Shown in pieces: positions 7,714-17,375 of a DNA stretch of 64,000 nucleotides. The stretch covers positions 1 to 64,000 of the forward strand of contig NZ_VTKZ01000004.1 in assembly GCF_020514115.1 (NCBI RefSeq), in the 5' to 3' direction. Position numbers and translations under genes: made by a program. Source of the DNA: Synechococcus sp. MU1642 (lineage in GTDB: Bacteria > Cyanobacteriota > Cyanobacteriia > PCC-6307 > Cyanobiaceae). Every line of letters begins with the position of its first letter. Position 1 is the first letter of the stretch. The notes under the pieces are model-generated. The model worked only from the letters and a program-made list of their open reading frames with translations, searched no databases and was not told the origin of the DNA.

Positions 7714-9204
7714 ATGCTTCTTTCCCTCCTGCTTCTGATTCCCTTCCTCGGGGCTCTGGCTCTGATCCTCTGGCCGGGATCCCCTTCCAGTGCGCGCCTG
7801 CGTGATGTCTCCATCGTGCTGCTGGTGATGCAGTGCCTGGCGAGCTTTGCCCTGCTGTTGCCCTTCGATGCAGCCGATGCTGGTTTGCAGTTGGTGGAAC
7901 AGGCCCGCTGGGTGCGTGCCATCGGGCTTGATTACGCATTGGCCCTGGATGGTCTGTCGTTACCGCTGGTGCTGATGAACGGGGTGCTCTGCCTTGTTGC
8001 GGCCATTTCATCGCGCACGATCGAGAACCGACCTCGGGTTTACTTCGCCCTGCTGCTTGTGATTTCAGGAGCGGTGAATGGGGCCTTCCTGGCCCAGAAC
8101 CTGCTGCTCTTTTTCTTGTTCTACGAACTGGAACTCATCCCCCTCTGGTTGTTGATTGCCGTTTGGGGCGGTGCCAACCGTGCCTACGCCGCCACCAAGT
8201 TCCTTATCGTGACGGCCGTTTCAGGCGTTCTGATTCTCGGCGCGTTCCTCGGAATTGCGTTTGTCACTGGAACCATGGACTTCAGCCTGCGGCCGATCCT
8301 GGCTGGTGAACTGGGCATGACCACCCAGCTGGTGCTTATGGGCGCTCTGCTGATCGGCTTCGGTATCAAGATTCCCCTCTTCCCTTTCCACACCTGGCTG
8401 CCGGATGCCCACACCGAGGCTTCCACACCAGTGTCGGTTCTTTTGGCCGGCGTGCTGCTCAAGCTGGGCACCTATGGCCTGCTTCGCTTCTGCCTTGGCT
8501 TGTTCCCCGATGCCTGGCAGGTGGCTGCTCCCTGGTTGGCCGGCTGGGCAGCGATCTCGGTGCTCTACGGATCCCTGGCGGCGATTGCCCAGAGCGACAT
8601 GAAGCGCATGGTGGCCTACAGCTCTGTTGGACACATGGGCTATGTGCTGCTGGCCGCCGCCGCCGCCACGCCCCTTGGGTTGATGGGAGCCCTCTTCCAG
8701 ATGGTTAGCCATGGCCTGATCTCCGGAGTGCTCTTCCTGGTGGTGGGTGTCGTTTACGCCCAGACCGGCACCCGCGACCTCAACGTGTTGCGTGGCCTGC
8801 TCAATCCCCAGCGCGGCCTGCCGCTGACTGGATCTTTGATGATCATCGGCGTGATGGCCAGTGCCGGAATTCCTGGTATGGCCGGCTTCATTTCCGAATT
8901 CCTGATTTTCCGCGGCAGCCTCCAGCCCTTTCCCCTGGCCACGCTGCTTTCGATGGTGGGATCGGGCCTGACGGCGGTGTATTTCCTGCTGTTGGTCAAC
9001 CGCGCCTTCTTTGGTCGCCTGGCGATCGCTCCCGGCGAGGTGGTGAATCCCCGTATCCTCAACCGCGTGGCGCTGCGGGAGCAGGCTCCGGCCATCGCCC
9101 TCAGCCTCGGTGTGCTGGTGCTTGGCCTCGCTCCGGAGCTGCTCTCGAATCTCAGTGAGGCAGCCACCACGGGCCTCAGCCTGATCACCGGAGATATGTC
9201 ATGA
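7714..9204 (+). CDS. ndhD4: NDH-1 subunit NdhD4 (CO2-uptake complex)
   Basis: NuoM/NdhD-type proton-translocating membrane subunit, 496 residues. Conserved features include the helix with FFLFYELELIPLWLLI and its key glutamate, KIPLFPFHTWLPDAHTEA, and the QSDMKRMVAYSSVGHMGYV lysine segment. It works with NdhF4 and ChpX to power CO2-to-bicarbonate conversion at the thylakoid/cytoplasm interface. Its stop overlaps the start of chpX by four bases (ATGA), indicating coupled translation. Confidence 0.93.
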   Translation: MLLSLLLLIPFLGALALILWPGSPSSARLRDVSIVLLVMQCLASFALLLPFDAADAGLQLVEQARWVRAIGLDYALALDGLSLPLVLMNGVLCLVAAISSRTIENRPRVYFALLLVISGAVNGAFLAQNLLLFFLFYELELIPLWLLIAVWGGANRAYAATKFLIVTAVSGVLILGAFLGIAFVTGTMDFSLRPILAGELGMTTQLVLMGALLIGFGIKIPLFPFHTWLPDAHTEASTPVSVLLAGVLLKLGTYGLLRFCLGLFPDAWQVAAPWLAGWAAISVLYGSLAAIAQSDMKRMVAYSSVGHMGYVLLAAAAATPLGLMGALFQMVSHGLISGVLFLVVGVVYAQTGTRDLNVLRGLLNPQRGLPLTGSLMIIGVMASAGIPGMAGFISEFLIFRGSLQPFPLATLLSMVGSGLTAVYFLLLVNRAFFGRLAIAPGEVVNPRILNRVALREQAPAIALSLGVLVLGLAPELLSNLSEAATTGLSLITGDMS

Positions 9205-10337
9205 CCCCGACCGCGACCCCCGTGCACCCCCCGGTTCTGCCGAATCAGGAAGAGCTGATCCGTCGTCTGCTCAGCGATACTCCGCTGCTCAAGGACACCC
9301 CCGACCATCTGCTGCAGGTGGTGAATGTGCTCGAGAGCTATGGCCTGGTTCTCGATGCCTACAGCAAGAACCTTGTGGATCAGGGGGAGCAGCAGATGCT
9401 CAATCCTTTCCCGGTGTTCCGCTTTTTCCACGAGGGGTTCAGCCTCAAGCGCTTCTGGACCCACCTCATGGGGGATCGGATCAACTTCGAATACGCCGAG
9501 TACTGCCAGAAGGCGATGTTCTGGCATGGCACCGGCGGGCTCGATGCCTATCTCGATACACCTGAATTTGCAGAGGCCTGCCAGCGGATCATCAAGTGCA
9601 AGTCGGCGCGCGACCCTCTGCTGGCCCTGAACAACCGCCTCTATCCCGACTTCGCCCCCGAGGCCATCCGTTCACTCACCACCATTTACTGCCTCGGTCT
9701 GTTCTGGCGGGTCATGAGTGACATCTTTGTCGACCTAGCCCGTCGTTACGCGATCAAGGAAGTCACTTGCGTCAACGATGTGGTGCATCACATCCGTGAT
9801 GGCTTGGTAGCGGCGGCGGGAAGCCCGATTGAATACAAGGTGTCGATCGGTGGTGAAGAGATCTGGGTCCTCCCCCCCGAGGCGGGTCTCACCTTCCTTG
9901 TGGATGTGGCGGTGCCCTACGTGGAGGCTGTCTTTTTCCGCGGCATGCCTTTCCTGGGAACGGTGTCGTACAACGCCCAGGCCCGGCAGATCTCACCGGA
10001 CATTAGTGATTTCAAGTACGGCGCCCTTTACGCCGATCCGATTCCCAGCATGGGTGCGGGGATTCCCCCCAGCCTCTGCATGCAGGACATGTACCGCCAC
10101 CTACCCGAAGAACTCAGCCTTTGGTACGACGACAATGGCCGTGGGCAGACCGATGTGCACGTTCAGATCTGCGTCAGCTTCCAGAAGTCGATGTTCTGCG
10201 TCACCAATGCAGCCATCGCCGGCACGATGCCGCATCCGCTGGATTCCGATGATCCTGAGCAGCAGGCCGCCAATCGGGCCTACGCCAAGGCCTGGTCTGG
10301 GCGCCTGATGGGCTGTCAGCGGGTGGCGCTCCTCTAG
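9201..10337 (+). CDS. chpX: CO2 hydration protein ChpX (CupB)
   Basis: Cytoplasmic-face subunit of the low-affinity, constitutive CO2-uptake NDH-1 complex; thought to act as a vectorial carbonic-anhydrase-like site that hydrates CO2 to bicarbonate. The 378-residue product matches the CHP/Cup family along its length (for example DRINFEYAEYCQKAMFWHGTG). It is the third gene of the ndhF4-ndhD4-chpX unit. CupB rather than CupA is inferred from the NdhD4 linkage and from alpha-cyanobacteria usually having only this type. Confidence 0.92.
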   Translation: MTPTATPVHPPVLPNQEELIRRLLSDTPLLKDTPDHLLQVVNVLESYGLVLDAYSKNLVDQGEQQMLNPFPVFRFFHEGFSLKRFWTHLMGDRINFEYAEYCQKAMFWHGTGGLDAYLDTPEFAEACQRIIKCKSARDPLLALNNRLYPDFAPEAIRSLTTIYCLGLFWRVMSDIFVDLARRYAIKEVTCVNDVVHHIRDGLVAAAGSPIEYKVSIGGEEIWVLPPEAGLTFLVDVAVPYVEAVFFRGMPFLGTVSYNAQARQISPDISDFKYGALYADPIPSMGAGIPPSLCMQDMYRHLPEELSLWYDDNGRGQTDVHVQICVSFQKSMFCVTNAAIAGTMPHPLDSDDPEQQAANRAYAKAWSGRLMGCQRVALL

Positions 10338-10371
10338 GTTTTCAGCAGGTTCAGGCTGAACGGGGGCTCTG

Positions 10372-10623
10372 ATGAATCAGTGGCAGGAGCGGAAACGACC
10401 CGTATGCCTCGAGTGTCGTTTCGAGTTCGACAGCTACGACGCCACCCGCGATTTCCTCGACAAGCTTGGCCAGCACAGCGAGGCGACCCAGCGCTTTCCT
10501 GACATCAGCTTCGGGCGCACCTACGTGAACATCACGATCCGCCCGGAGGATGACGGCCCGGAGGCCCAGCTGAGCGAAGCCGATCGCGCCTTCACAGCAG
10601 AGATCGATGCCCTCCTCGGTTGA
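10372..10623 (+). CDS. Rubisco assembly factor, pterin-4a-carbinolamine-dehydratase-like (acRAF)
   Basis: Small 83-residue protein with the PCD-like fold signature (a Phe-rich strand, then the helix [23 protein letters not shown], then TYVNITI). Alpha-carboxysome clusters carry a PCD-like protein of this size that assists Rubisco folding and assembly (acRAF), and here it sits between chpX and cbbX in the Rubisco/carboxysome locus. True dehydratases use a conserved His motif (EHHP-type) that I do not see, supporting a non-enzymatic role. Its 3' end overlaps cbbX by 17 bp. Confidence 0.8.
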   Translation: MNQWQERKRPVCLECRFEFDSYDATRDFLDKLGQHSEATQRFPDISFGRTYVNITIRPEDDGPEAQLSEADRAFTAEIDALLG

Positions 10624-11512
10624 TCTGGCTTCTGCCTACGCCGATTCCGGTGTGGCTGAGGTGTTGGACCAACTGGACCGTGAACTGATCGGCCTGGCGC
10701 CGGTGAAGACGCGGATTCGTGAGATCGCTGCTCTGCTGCTGGTGGATCAGGCACGGCAGCAGCTGGAGTTGCCCAGCACCGCGCCCAGTTTGCACATGTC
10801 GTTCACCGGCCATCCCGGTACCGGCAAGACCACCGTGGCACAGCGGATGTCGCAAATCCTGCATCGCCTGGGCTACCTGCGCAAAGGCCATGTGGTGACG
10901 GCCACCCGCGACGATCTCGTAGGTCAGTACGTGGGGCACACCGCCCCAAAAACCAAGGAGATGCTCAAGCGCGCCCAGGGGGGTGTGCTGTTCATCGATG
11001 AGGCCTATTACCTCTACAAACCAGACAACGAACGCGATTACGGCGCCGAAGCCATTGAGATTCTCCTGCAAGAGATGGAGAGCCGGCGCAGCGACGTGGT
11101 GGTGATCTTCGCGGGCTATAGGGATCGGATGGAGACCTTCTACAGCTCTAATCCAGGCCTGTCCTCAAGGGTGGCGCACCATCTCGATTTCCCCGACTAC
11201 AGCAACGACGAGCTGATGGCGATCGCAGGCCTGCTCCTGGAGGCACAGCACTACCAGTTCAGTGCCAAGGCCGAGACAGCTTTTTTCGAGTACGTCTCGC
11301 GCCGGCGTCAGCTGCCTTTCTTCGCGAATGCGCGCTCGGTTCGCAATGCCTTGGACCGGGCCCGTCTGCGCCAGGCCAACCGGTTGTTTTCGCGGATGGG
11401 GGAAGCCCTCACCAAGCAGGACCTAACCACCCTTGAGGAGGGAGATATCCGGGCCAGCCGTGTGTTCAAGGGCGAAGTGGAGGGCCACCATCCAGCTCAG
11501 AACGGCACCTGA
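10607..11512 (+). CDS. cbbX: CbbX-type AAA+ Rubisco activase
   Basis: AAA+ ATPase that remodels inhibited Rubisco. The 301-residue sequence has Walker A GHPGTGKT (residues 68-75), a pore-loop GQYVG (106-110), Walker B LFIDEA (128-133) and a sensor/arginine-finger region near residues 182-188. The start overlaps the acRAF gene. Its 3' end overlaps the convergent ClC gene by 47 bp. CbbX was defined for red-type Rubisco; its homologue in alpha-cyanobacteria with green-type form IA enzyme is placed in this locus, so the substrate is inferred. Confidence 0.93.
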   Translation: MPSSVDLASAYADSGVAEVLDQLDRELIGLAPVKTRIREIAALLLVDQARQQLELPSTAPSLHMSFTGHPGTGKTTVAQRMSQILHRLGYLRKGHVVTATRDDLVGQYVGHTAPKTKEMLKRAQGGVLFIDEAYYLYKPDNERDYGAEAIEILLQEMESRRSDVVVIFAGYRDRMETFYSSNPGLSSRVAHHLDFPDYSNDELMAIAGLLLEAQHYQFSAKAETAFFEYVSRRRQLPFFANARSVRNALDRARLRQANRLFSRMGEALTKQDLTTLEEGDIRASRVFKGEVEGHHPAQNGT

Positions 11513-12692
11513 TCAGGTGCGCCATGCCGAGGCCCACCAGCAGGCCGGCTGTGCCGTGGCCCTGCAGGAGGGCAACCCCGAGCACAAGAACCGCCAAGGG
11601 TGCATGAAGCACGCAGCGGTACAACGCACCTGTGAGGGCGCCGCACCAGCTGCCAAGGCTGCCCAGCTCCGGCAGCAAAAAGTGGAGTCCCATCCCAAGT
11701 GCGCAGGCGACCAGGAACAAGGGAAAGAACACCCCTCCGCGCCAGCCGGTTTCCAGGCAAAGGCCCAGCATCAGCAGTTTTACGATCGCTGAGAGGAGTA
11801 GGACCCAGGCCTCACTTGAGTTCTGGCCCTCCAGCAGGGGCCGCAGCTGGTCTTCCCCGGCAAAGGGAACCAACGGTAACCAGTGCATACAGGCGCCCAA
11901 CAGCAGGCCGGTCAGCAGCGGCCACCAGGGCCATCGGGCCAGGAGTTGGCGCTGCTCCAGCCAGCCTCGCCACTGCAGCAACAGCCAGCCCAAGCCGCAA
12001 CCAACCACTCCCCCCAACAGGCCTGCGCTGAGGGTGCCGAGATCTTCCCCCAGGCTGCTGGGCCAGGTGTATGGGAGCCGTTGCAGCGATCCACCGCTGG
12101 CAGTTCCCAAGCCATTGAAGGCGGCAAACCCGGCAACACCGCCGAGGCTGCCAGGCAACCAGCGGTCGAGGAATGTCTGCCTGCGACTGTTTGGGTGAGA
12201 GCCCCCGCCAACCAAAGCCCCCCCCAGTAATGGAGCTCCGAAAAAGGCGAGGCTCCCTGCCACTGTTGCCTGCTGAAGCTTTTGGTCACGACCACGCCAA
12301 ATCCTCTGGCTGATCAGTGCGGCCATACGGCTCATTAGGGCTTCCGGTCCGACGGCACCTCCACCGATCTGGGCCAAGGTCGCTCCAAGAAGACCACGGC
12401 CTTCATCGCGCTTCGGAGCCTGGTCCGGATGATTCAGATCGTTCAGGGTCTCCCGGAGCTCAGGCAGCAATGTGGTGGGGCCGGGGCGATGCAGCAGCGA
12501 AAGGATCAAGCCGCTGCCGCCGCAGATCAGCAGCGACCAGCCCAGGGGAAGGCCGCGATCTAAGCCCTCGAGCACTGGATCTCCCCAGAGCAGCTGGATC
12601 AAGCCGCCGATCCAACCCATCACAACAGCCACGCCGGCGCCGCTCAAGGCGCCGGTGAGCAGGGCTATCAGGCTGAGGCGAAGGGGAGTCAC
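11466..12692 (-). CDS. ClC-family chloride channel/transporter-like protein
   Basis: Polytopic membrane protein of 408 residues with the ClC architecture. The two recognisable selectivity-filter regions are GAVGPE (equivalent of the GREGP motif) and GGVFFP (equivalent of GxFxP). The gating glutamate of the GREGP motif appears replaced by Val, and the first Ser-containing motif (GSGIP) is degenerate (TTLLPE). This suggests a channel-like or altered-specificity protein rather than a standard Cl-/H+ exchanger. It is last in a four-gene minus-strand operon, overlapping the ferredoxin gene by four bases, and runs into the end of cbbX. Confidence 0.85.
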   Translation of the reverse strand: MTPLRLSLIALLTGALSGAGVAVVMGWIGGLIQLLWGDPVLEGLDRGLPLGWSLLICGGSGLILSLLHRPGPTTLLPELRETLNDLNHPDQAPKRDEGRGLLGATLAQIGGGAVGPEALMSRMAALISQRIWRGRDQKLQQATVAGSLAFFGAPLLGGALVGGGSHPNSRRQTFLDRWLPGSLGGVAGFAAFNGLGTASGGSLQRLPYTWPSSLGEDLGTLSAGLLGGVVGCGLGWLLLQWRGWLEQRQLLARWPWWPLLTGLLLGACMHWLPLVPFAGEDQLRPLLEGQNSSEAWVLLLSAIVKLLMLGLCLETGWRGGVFFPLFLVACALGMGLHFLLPELGSLGSWCGALTGALYRCVLHAPLAVLVLGVALLQGHGTAGLLVGLGMAHLIRCRSELDGGPPLRP

Positions 12693-12928
12693 CAGTGCGG
12701 GTCGGTTGCGAATTCAACGGTGAGTTTCGCTGATTTCGACGCCGGAACGGTGCTGATGCAGGCACGCACCGTTTTGCCGTTCACGTCGATCTCGCAGGCC
12801 CCGCAGCTGCCCCCAAGGCAACCGGTGGGAATGCTGATGCCCGCTCCACTGGCGGCCACCAACCAGTCCTGGCCAATGGTTTCGTGGGTTGTGCTCCCAT
12901 CGGGCCACCGCACAGGAATCGAAGTCAT
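12689..12928 (-). CDS. Small [2Fe-2S] ferredoxin-fold protein
   Basis: Seventy-nine-residue protein with four cysteines (37, 42, 45, 57) in the spacing CX4CX2CX11C. This differs from plant-type photosynthetic ferredoxins, which have CX4CX2CX~29C, and resembles the plant-like 2Fe-2S domain of molybdenum hydroxylases. The protein has no other domain, so it is probably a free-standing electron carrier. It is coupled by ATGA-type overlaps to cobQ upstream and to the ClC gene downstream; partner unknown. Confidence 0.8.
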   Translation of the reverse strand: MTSIPVRWPDGSTTHETIGQDWLVAASGAGISIPTGCLGGSCGACEIDVNGKTVRACISTVPASKSAKLTVEFATDPHW

Positions 12929-14421
12929 GACTGGAGCAACGGAGCGAGGTTCACATGTTGCTCGAAGGCATCTGCCAGGCGATCGAGCAATAGATCACGA
13001 TGGGCGCTGTGGTTCTTGGGATCGTTGGCTAACGGTTGCAGCCCCCGTTGATCGCGAAGCCTGTTGAGCCAGGCCCGTCGCCATGGGCCGTTGTCCAGCA
13101 AGCCGTGCAGGTAAGTGCCCACCACGCTCGACCCCTTAGGGCCGGGAGCCCACCAACCCAAACCAGGGTCGCTGCTTAGGGGCTGAAGACCGAGATCCGG
13201 GGTGGTTGTTCCGTAGTGCAGTTCAAATCCGCTCAGCGGCGTCTCCATGGGCCAGAGGCCATCGATGCTGCGCTGACTCAGCCGTTTTGTGCCGCTGAAG
13301 ATGGTCTCCAGGGGCAGGAGTCCCAAGCCGTTCTGGGGCCCCCTCTGATCCGTTCCCTCCAGTCCCTCCGGATCGCTCAAGCTTCTGCCCAGCATCTGCA
13401 TTCCGCCGCAGATGCCTAGGACGGATCCCCCAGCGCGGGCGTAGGTCCGGAGTTGATCGGCCAGTCCACAGCTGTTCAATGCCTCCAGATCCCGCAGCGT
13501 CTGTTTGCTTCCCGGAAGAATCACGGCATCCGGCTCGCCCAGGGGTTCTCCGGGTTGAATCCAGTGCAGCCTCAGACTGGCTTCGGCTTCGAGCGGATCG
13601 AGATCGGAAAAGTTGCTCAAGGAGGGCAACCGCAGCACTGCGATCTCCAGATCGGTGGCTCCCCGGGTGGGTTTGCGTTCCAGCAGATCGAGAGAATCTT
13701 CAGGTGGAAACAGCTCGTTCAGCCAGGGCATCACTCCCAGCACTGGTACCCCGGTGTTGGCTTCCAGCCAGCGGCGACCCTCGTCAAACAGTTCCCGCCG
13801 ACCGCGGAAGCGGTTGATAAGGATGCCTTTGATGAGCGGGCGTTCCACCGGGCGCAGCAAAGCGAGCGTCCCAACGATCTGGGCAAAGACACCGCCGCGC
13901 TCAATGTCGGCGACCAACAGGCAGTTGGCTCGCAAGTACTGGGCCAGGCGCAGGTTGGTGAGGTCGCGACGTTGCAGGTTCACTTCCACAGGGCTTCCCG
14001 CCCCCTCCAGCACGAGCCGGCCTTGGGGCCATTGCTGCTGGAGCTGCATCAGTCCGGTGCGGATCGCCTGCCAACCCGGGCGGAACCAGTCGCGGTAGTA
14101 GTGCTCGGCGCGGGCGATTCCCACGCTTTGACCCCCATGGATCACCTCACTGGTGCTGTCTCCCCGGGGCTTCAGCAGCACGGGATTCATGGCGCAGCAG
14201 GGTTCAAGACCCGCCGCCCAGGCCTGCATGGCTTGGGAGTAGGCCATCTCGCCGCCGTCGACATCCACCCAGGCGTTGTTGCTCATGTTCTGGCCCTTAA
14301 AGGGCAGCGCCTGTTCTCCCCGGCGTTGGAGCACCCGGCACAATGCCGCCGTCATCAGCGATTTGCCGGCACCGCTGGAGGTGCCCAGCACCATCAGGGG
14401 GCGCGGCGTGTTGCCGGTCAC
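12925..14421 (-). CDS. cobQ: Cobyric acid synthase
   Basis: Glutamine-dependent amidotransferase of cobalamin (pseudocobalamin) synthesis that amidates side chains b, d, e and g of the corrin ring. It is 498 residues: an N-terminal P-loop-like amidoligase domain ([19 protein letters not shown] near residues 13-31) and a C-terminal class I glutaminase domain with the nucleophile Cys in [10 protein letters not shown]. It overlaps the upstream hypothetical and the downstream ferredoxin by four bases each. Together with cobD at 47.5-48.5 kb it indicates corrinoid synthesis. Confidence 0.96.
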   Translation of the reverse strand: MTGNTPRPLMVLGTSSGAGKSLMTAALCRVLQRRGEQALPFKGQNMSNNAWVDVDGGEMAYSQAMQAWAAGLEPCCAMNPVLLKPRGDSTSEVIHGGQSVGIARAEHYYRDWFRPGWQAIRTGLMQLQQQWPQGRLVLEGAGSPVEVNLQRRDLTNLRLAQYLRANCLLVADIERGGVFAQIVGTLALLRPVERPLIKGILINRFRGRRELFDEGRRWLEANTGVPVLGVMPWLNELFPPEDSLDLLERKPTRGATDLEIAVLRLPSLSNFSDLDPLEAEASLRLHWIQPGEPLGEPDAVILPGSKQTLRDLEALNSCGLADQLRTYARAGGSVLGICGGMQMLGRSLSDPEGLEGTDQRGPQNGLGLLPLETIFSGTKRLSQRSIDGLWPMETPLSGFELHYGTTTPDLGLQPLSSDPGLGWWAPGPKGSSVVGTYLHGLLDNGPWRRAWLNRLRDQRGLQPLANDPKNHSAHRDLLLDRLADAFEQHVNLAPLLQS

Positions 14422-14861
14422 AGCGGCCAGTGCCGACGCAGGCTGTGGCGCAGCCGATCCAGCACCGGAATCGAACGCTGCAGGAGTGCAGGGTCGTCAT
14501 CGAGGAGTTGGCGACCCAGGGGGGTGAGCCTGAAGCGGCTGGTCAGCCCCTGACCATCCACTTCGCGGCGCAGCACGCCCACGCTGATCAGCCAACGCAG
14601 GTCGTCCTCGAGGGCTTCGCTGTTGCGGAACCAGCGTGTCTTGCGGCCGTAGCGGCCGGGTTCGCTCCAGAGGTCTCCCGCATCCAGGCCTTGCTGCTGA
14701 AGATCCCGGTAAAGGGCTTCAGAGAAGGGCAGGCATCCCATGGCCCTGCAAGCCCGGTCACGGCTGCGTCGATCCAGCAGGTCGGTGGGGTGTGCGATGG
14801 CGAAGCCTCCTGTCCCTGGCAGCCTACGGAGCGTTGTTCTGCGGTGTGTTCCCGTGCTCAT
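14418..14861 (-). CDS. Conserved cyanobacterial hypothetical protein, winged-helix-like
   Basis: Protein of 147 residues, basic, without membrane segments. The middle and C-terminal parts ([21 protein letters not shown], then [16 protein letters not shown]) resemble a winged-helix/MarR-like unit, so DNA or RNA binding is possible, but I do not recognise the family with confidence. It heads the operon ending in the ClC gene and overlaps cobQ by four bases. The ATG at 14861 overlaps the divergent maf start codon; an alternative ATG lies 40 codons in (14741). Confidence 0.7.
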   Translation of the reverse strand: MSTGTHRRTTLRRLPGTGGFAIAHPTDLLDRRSRDRACRAMGCLPFSEALYRDLQQQGLDAGDLWSEPGRYGRKTRWFRNSEALEDDLRWLISVGVLRREVDGQGLTSRFRLTPLGRQLLDDDPALLQRSIPVLDRLRHSLRRHWPL

Positions 14862-15426
14862 GCTTGCTTCCGCCTCGCCGGCGCGTCGCCGCTTGCTGGA
14901 GCAAGCGGGAGTTCAACATCAGGTGCGCGTCAGCGGTGTGGATGAGGACCAGATCCAGCATGCAGATCCAACAGAGCTGGTGAAATTGCTGGCTCAGGCC
15001 AAGGCCACGGCTGTTGCCCAGACGCTTGATCCTGTGGGCGATGCTGAGATCACGGCCGTGCTGGGCTGTGATTCCGTGCTCAGTTTTGAAGGGCAGGTGT
15101 TTGGCAAGCCCTCGGGGCCAGCCGTAGCGATGGAGCGCTGGCAGCGCATGGCTGGCGGCTGCGGATCACTGCTGACGGGCCATTGCCTGATCCGAAACGG
15201 ACAACCTGAGGTGTTGGCTTGCGTGGAAACGGTGGTGCGCTTTGCCCCGCTCAGCAAGGCCGAGATCGAGGCTTATGTGGCCAGTGGAGAACCGCTGCAA
15301 TGTGCTGGTGGTTTTGCACTGGAGGGCCGCGGCGGCCTCTGCATCGATGGCTTGGATGGCTGTTATTCCAACGTGATCGGCCTCAGCCTTCCCTGGTTGC
15401 GTCAGCAGCTTTCGGCTTTCTTTTAG
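14860..15426 (+). CDS. maf: Maf-family nucleotide pyrophosphatase
   Basis: House-cleaning nucleoside-triphosphate pyrophosphatase of the Maf/YhdE family, which hydrolyses non-canonical or modified nucleotides. The typical opening [17 protein letters not shown] sets the start at 14860; the length is then 188 residues, normal for the family. Other family motifs seen are [11 protein letters not shown] and the [14 protein letters not shown] region. The longer reading frame starting at 14740 lies inside the divergent gene and is not used. Its end overlaps the convergent DUF4079 gene by four bases. Confidence 0.93.
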   Translation: MLASASPARRRLLEQAGVQHQVRVSGVDEDQIQHADPTELVKLLAQAKATAVAQTLDPVGDAEITAVLGCDSVLSFEGQVFGKPSGPAVAMERWQRMAGGCGSLLTGHCLIRNGQPEVLACVETVVRFAPLSKAEIEAYVASGEPLQCAGGFALEGRGGLCIDGLDGCYSNVIGLSLPWLRQQLSAFF

Positions 15427-16043
15427 TGCAAAAGCAGATTTCTCGTCCCCGAGATCGCTTGCATGGCCAGCAGCAAAGCCACCAGCAGGTTGCTGCTGAT
15501 GTGAATGCGCCTGGCCCTCATGGAATGACCAATCAAGGGCTGCAGCGCTGTTGAGCTCAGCAACAGGGTGGTGAGCAACATCCCCATCCAGAAATGGGAC
15601 TGCCAGAACAGGGGGCTCCAGGGAACATCGCTGAACCGCTCCACGGCGGGTTGCAGCCCCAGCAAAAGCAGGCCGACTGCAGCGGCAACAGCCCAGAGAA
15701 AGCGCTGCCAGGCCATCCGGGTCGCCAGCAGGCGTCCGAAGCTGAACATCACAGCGCTGCCGGTGACGACCAGACCCAGGGGATGGCTGCTCCAGAGGCT
15801 GTGGCCGAGGCCGATCAGCACCGCCACCAGCACCCCGCCGGTGACCCAGGCCCCATGCTGCGCGTGCTCCAACGGCACCGTGTCGGCGATCGGGTTGATC
15901 TTCAATCGTTTTTCCCGCGCCAGGATTCCCAGCCGGATCGTGGCGCCCACCACCGGGTAGACGAACAGGATCATCAGCACGGGGTGGATTAATCCAAGCC
16001 AGTCGTGGCTGGTGAGCGCTTGCAGTGCCAGGGGATCAACCAA
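15423..16043 (-). CDS. DUF4079 family membrane protein
   Basis: Membrane protein with about five predicted helices and the features of cyanobacterial DUF4079 proteins: a conserved His-Pro near the start ([14 protein letters not shown]) and a later [13 protein letters not shown] helix with a HISSNLL segment. Histidines placed in helices suggest haem or cofactor binding, but the function is not established. The frame is open up to a TTG at 16055 that lies inside the rpsD terminator; a TTG at 16043, just past the T-run, is a more sensible start. Confidence 0.75.
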   Translation of the reverse strand: MVDPLALQALTSHDWLGLIHPVLMILFVYPVVGATIRLGILAREKRLKINPIADTVPLEHAQHGAWVTGGVLVAVLIGLGHSLWSSHPLGLVVTGSAVMFSFGRLLATRMAWQRFLWAVAAAVGLLLLGLQPAVERFSDVPWSPLFWQSHFWMGMLLTTLLLSSTALQPLIGHSMRARRIHISSNLLVALLLAMQAISGTRNLLLH

Positions 16044-16074
16044 AAAAAAACGCAACCCTGAATCCAGGGTTGCG
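16042..16074 (-). terminator. Rho-independent terminator of rpsD
   Basis: Read on the minus strand, a perfect 10-bp stem (16065-16074 with 16051-16060) and a 4-base loop are followed by nine Ts (16050-16042). It lies about 30 bp past the rpsD stop. Confidence 0.93.
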
Positions 16075-16103
16075 CATCGTGGGGTTTGAGCTGCGGATCT
16101 GGA

Positions 16104-16712
16104 TCAGACCTTTCTGGAGTAGTACTCCACCACCAGCAGTTCGTTGATTTCCAGGGCAACCCATTCGCGTTCGCAGCGGGCAGTGACCTTGGCGCTCAGC
16201 TTGGACTTGTCAAGCTCGAGGTGGCTCGGCACGTTGGCCAGACCAGGGAACTCGAGGTTGCCTTCAGCCAGCTTCTTGCTGCACTTGCGCTCGCGGATGG
16301 CGATCACATCGCCAGGCTTGCACTGGTAGCTGGCGATGTCGGTAACACGACCGTTCACGGTGACGTGACCGTGGTTCACCAGCTGACGGGCGCCGGGCAC
16401 GGTGGGACCGAAGCCGAGGCGGAAACAAACATTGTCGAGACGATTCTCGAGCAGCTTGAGCAGGTTGGTTCCCGTGGAACCTTCCTGGGCGCGCGCTTTC
16501 TTCACGTAGCGCACGAGCTGACGCTCGGAGACTCCGTAGTTAAAGCGAAGCTTCTGCTTCTCTTCGAGACGGATCGCGTATTCAGAGCGCTTGCGACGGG
16601 CTTGGCCGTGCTGACCGGGGGGATAGGACCGTTTGGCGGCCTTCCGGGTGAGACCGGGGAGGTCTCCCAAGCGCCGCGTGATCCTCAGGCGAGGGCCGCG
16701 GTAACGAGACAT
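16104..16712 (-). CDS. rpsD: 30S ribosomal protein S4
   Basis: Primary 16S rRNA-binding protein of the small subunit, 202 residues from the ATG at 16712 ([11 protein letters not shown]). It contains the S4 RNA-binding domain (about 90-150; [10 protein letters not shown] and [10 protein letters not shown]) and a typical C-terminus. The open frame continues 56 codons upstream, but that part overlaps the divergent yidD region and is not S4-like. It is monocistronic with its own strong terminator. Confidence 0.97.
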   Translation of the reverse strand: MSRYRGPRLRITRRLGDLPGLTRKAAKRSYPPGQHGQARRKRSEYAIRLEEKQKLRFNYGVSERQLVRYVKKARAQEGSTGTNLLKLLENRLDNVCFRLGFGPTVPGARQLVNHGHVTVNGRVTDIASYQCKPGDVIAIRERKCSKKLAEGNLEFPGLANVPSHLELDKSKLSAKVTARCEREWVALEINELLVVEYYSRKV

Positions 16713-16821
16713 AAGTGGGAAGGTGTGTTTAGAGATCGTGCGGTTGTTGGCCATGCTGGAACCGGAACAGCCCCAGGCATCTGACGCGATGCACGAATCC
16801 ACCACTGTATCTGTCGGCCCA

Positions 16822-17067
16822 ATGCCCCAGCTGCGACAGGCATTGAACCAGGCTCTAGCGGCTGTTCTCCTGGCCGGCATTGGCTTTTATCGGCGCTTCA
16901 TCTCCCCGATGATTGGGCCCCGCTGCCGTTTCACGCCCACCTGCAGCGCCTATGGCCTGGAGGCCATCCAGAAGCATGGCCCCTGGAAGGGGGGCTGGCT
17001 CACCGTGAAACGCCTGCTGCGCTGCCATCCCTTCACCCCCTGTGGCTGTGACCCGGTGCCCGATTGA
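16822..17067 (+). CDS. yidD: Membrane protein insertion efficiency factor YidD
   Basis: Small membrane-associated protein that helps YidC-dependent insertion. The segment [25 protein letters not shown] followed by a Cys-rich [13 protein letters not shown] end is diagnostic. The start at 16822 gives 81 residues, near the family size; upstream in-frame ATGs at 16753 and 16789 are possible. It is divergent from rpsD and overlaps the next gene by one base. Confidence 0.93.
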   Translation: MPQLRQALNQALAAVLLAGIGFYRRFISPMIGPRCRFTPTCSAYGLEAIQKHGPWKGGWLTVKRLLRCHPFTPCGCDPVPD

Positions 17068-17339
17068 TGAAGCAGCTCACCCTGTACAGCCGCGCCGGTT
17101 GCTGCCTCTGTGAAGGCTTGGAATCCCGCCTGCGTGCTCTCGATCTCTTGGGGCTGTCGATCGAGCTGACGGTAATTGATATTGATGCGACCGGCATCCC
17201 CCAGGAGCTGAAGGCGCGCTACGACCTCGAGGTCCCTGTGCTCGCCCTCGATGGATCTGAGCTTCCCCGGGTCTCCCCGCGTCTGACGGGTGAGGGACTG
17301 TTGAATTGGTTGCAACGCTGTCTGTCCACGGCGCTCTGA
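17067..17339 (+). CDS. Glutaredoxin-like thioredoxin-fold protein
   Basis: Ninety-residue protein of the DUF836/glutaredoxin-like family: a beta strand (LTLYSRAGC) ends in the putative redox motif CCLC, then the helix CEGLESRLRAL, then a cis-Pro segment (LEVPVLAL). It is translationally coupled to yidD through TGATG and lies 36 bp before murE. Small dithiol reductase or Fe-S carrier activity is inferred from the fold only. Confidence 0.82.
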   Translation: MKQLTLYSRAGCCLCEGLESRLRALDLLGLSIELTVIDIDATGIPQELKARYDLEVPVLALDGSELPRVSPRLTGEGLLNWLQRCLSTAL

Positions 17340-17375
17340 ACGGCGTAAAACTCCCCCAAGCAGAGGGGAGATGGG

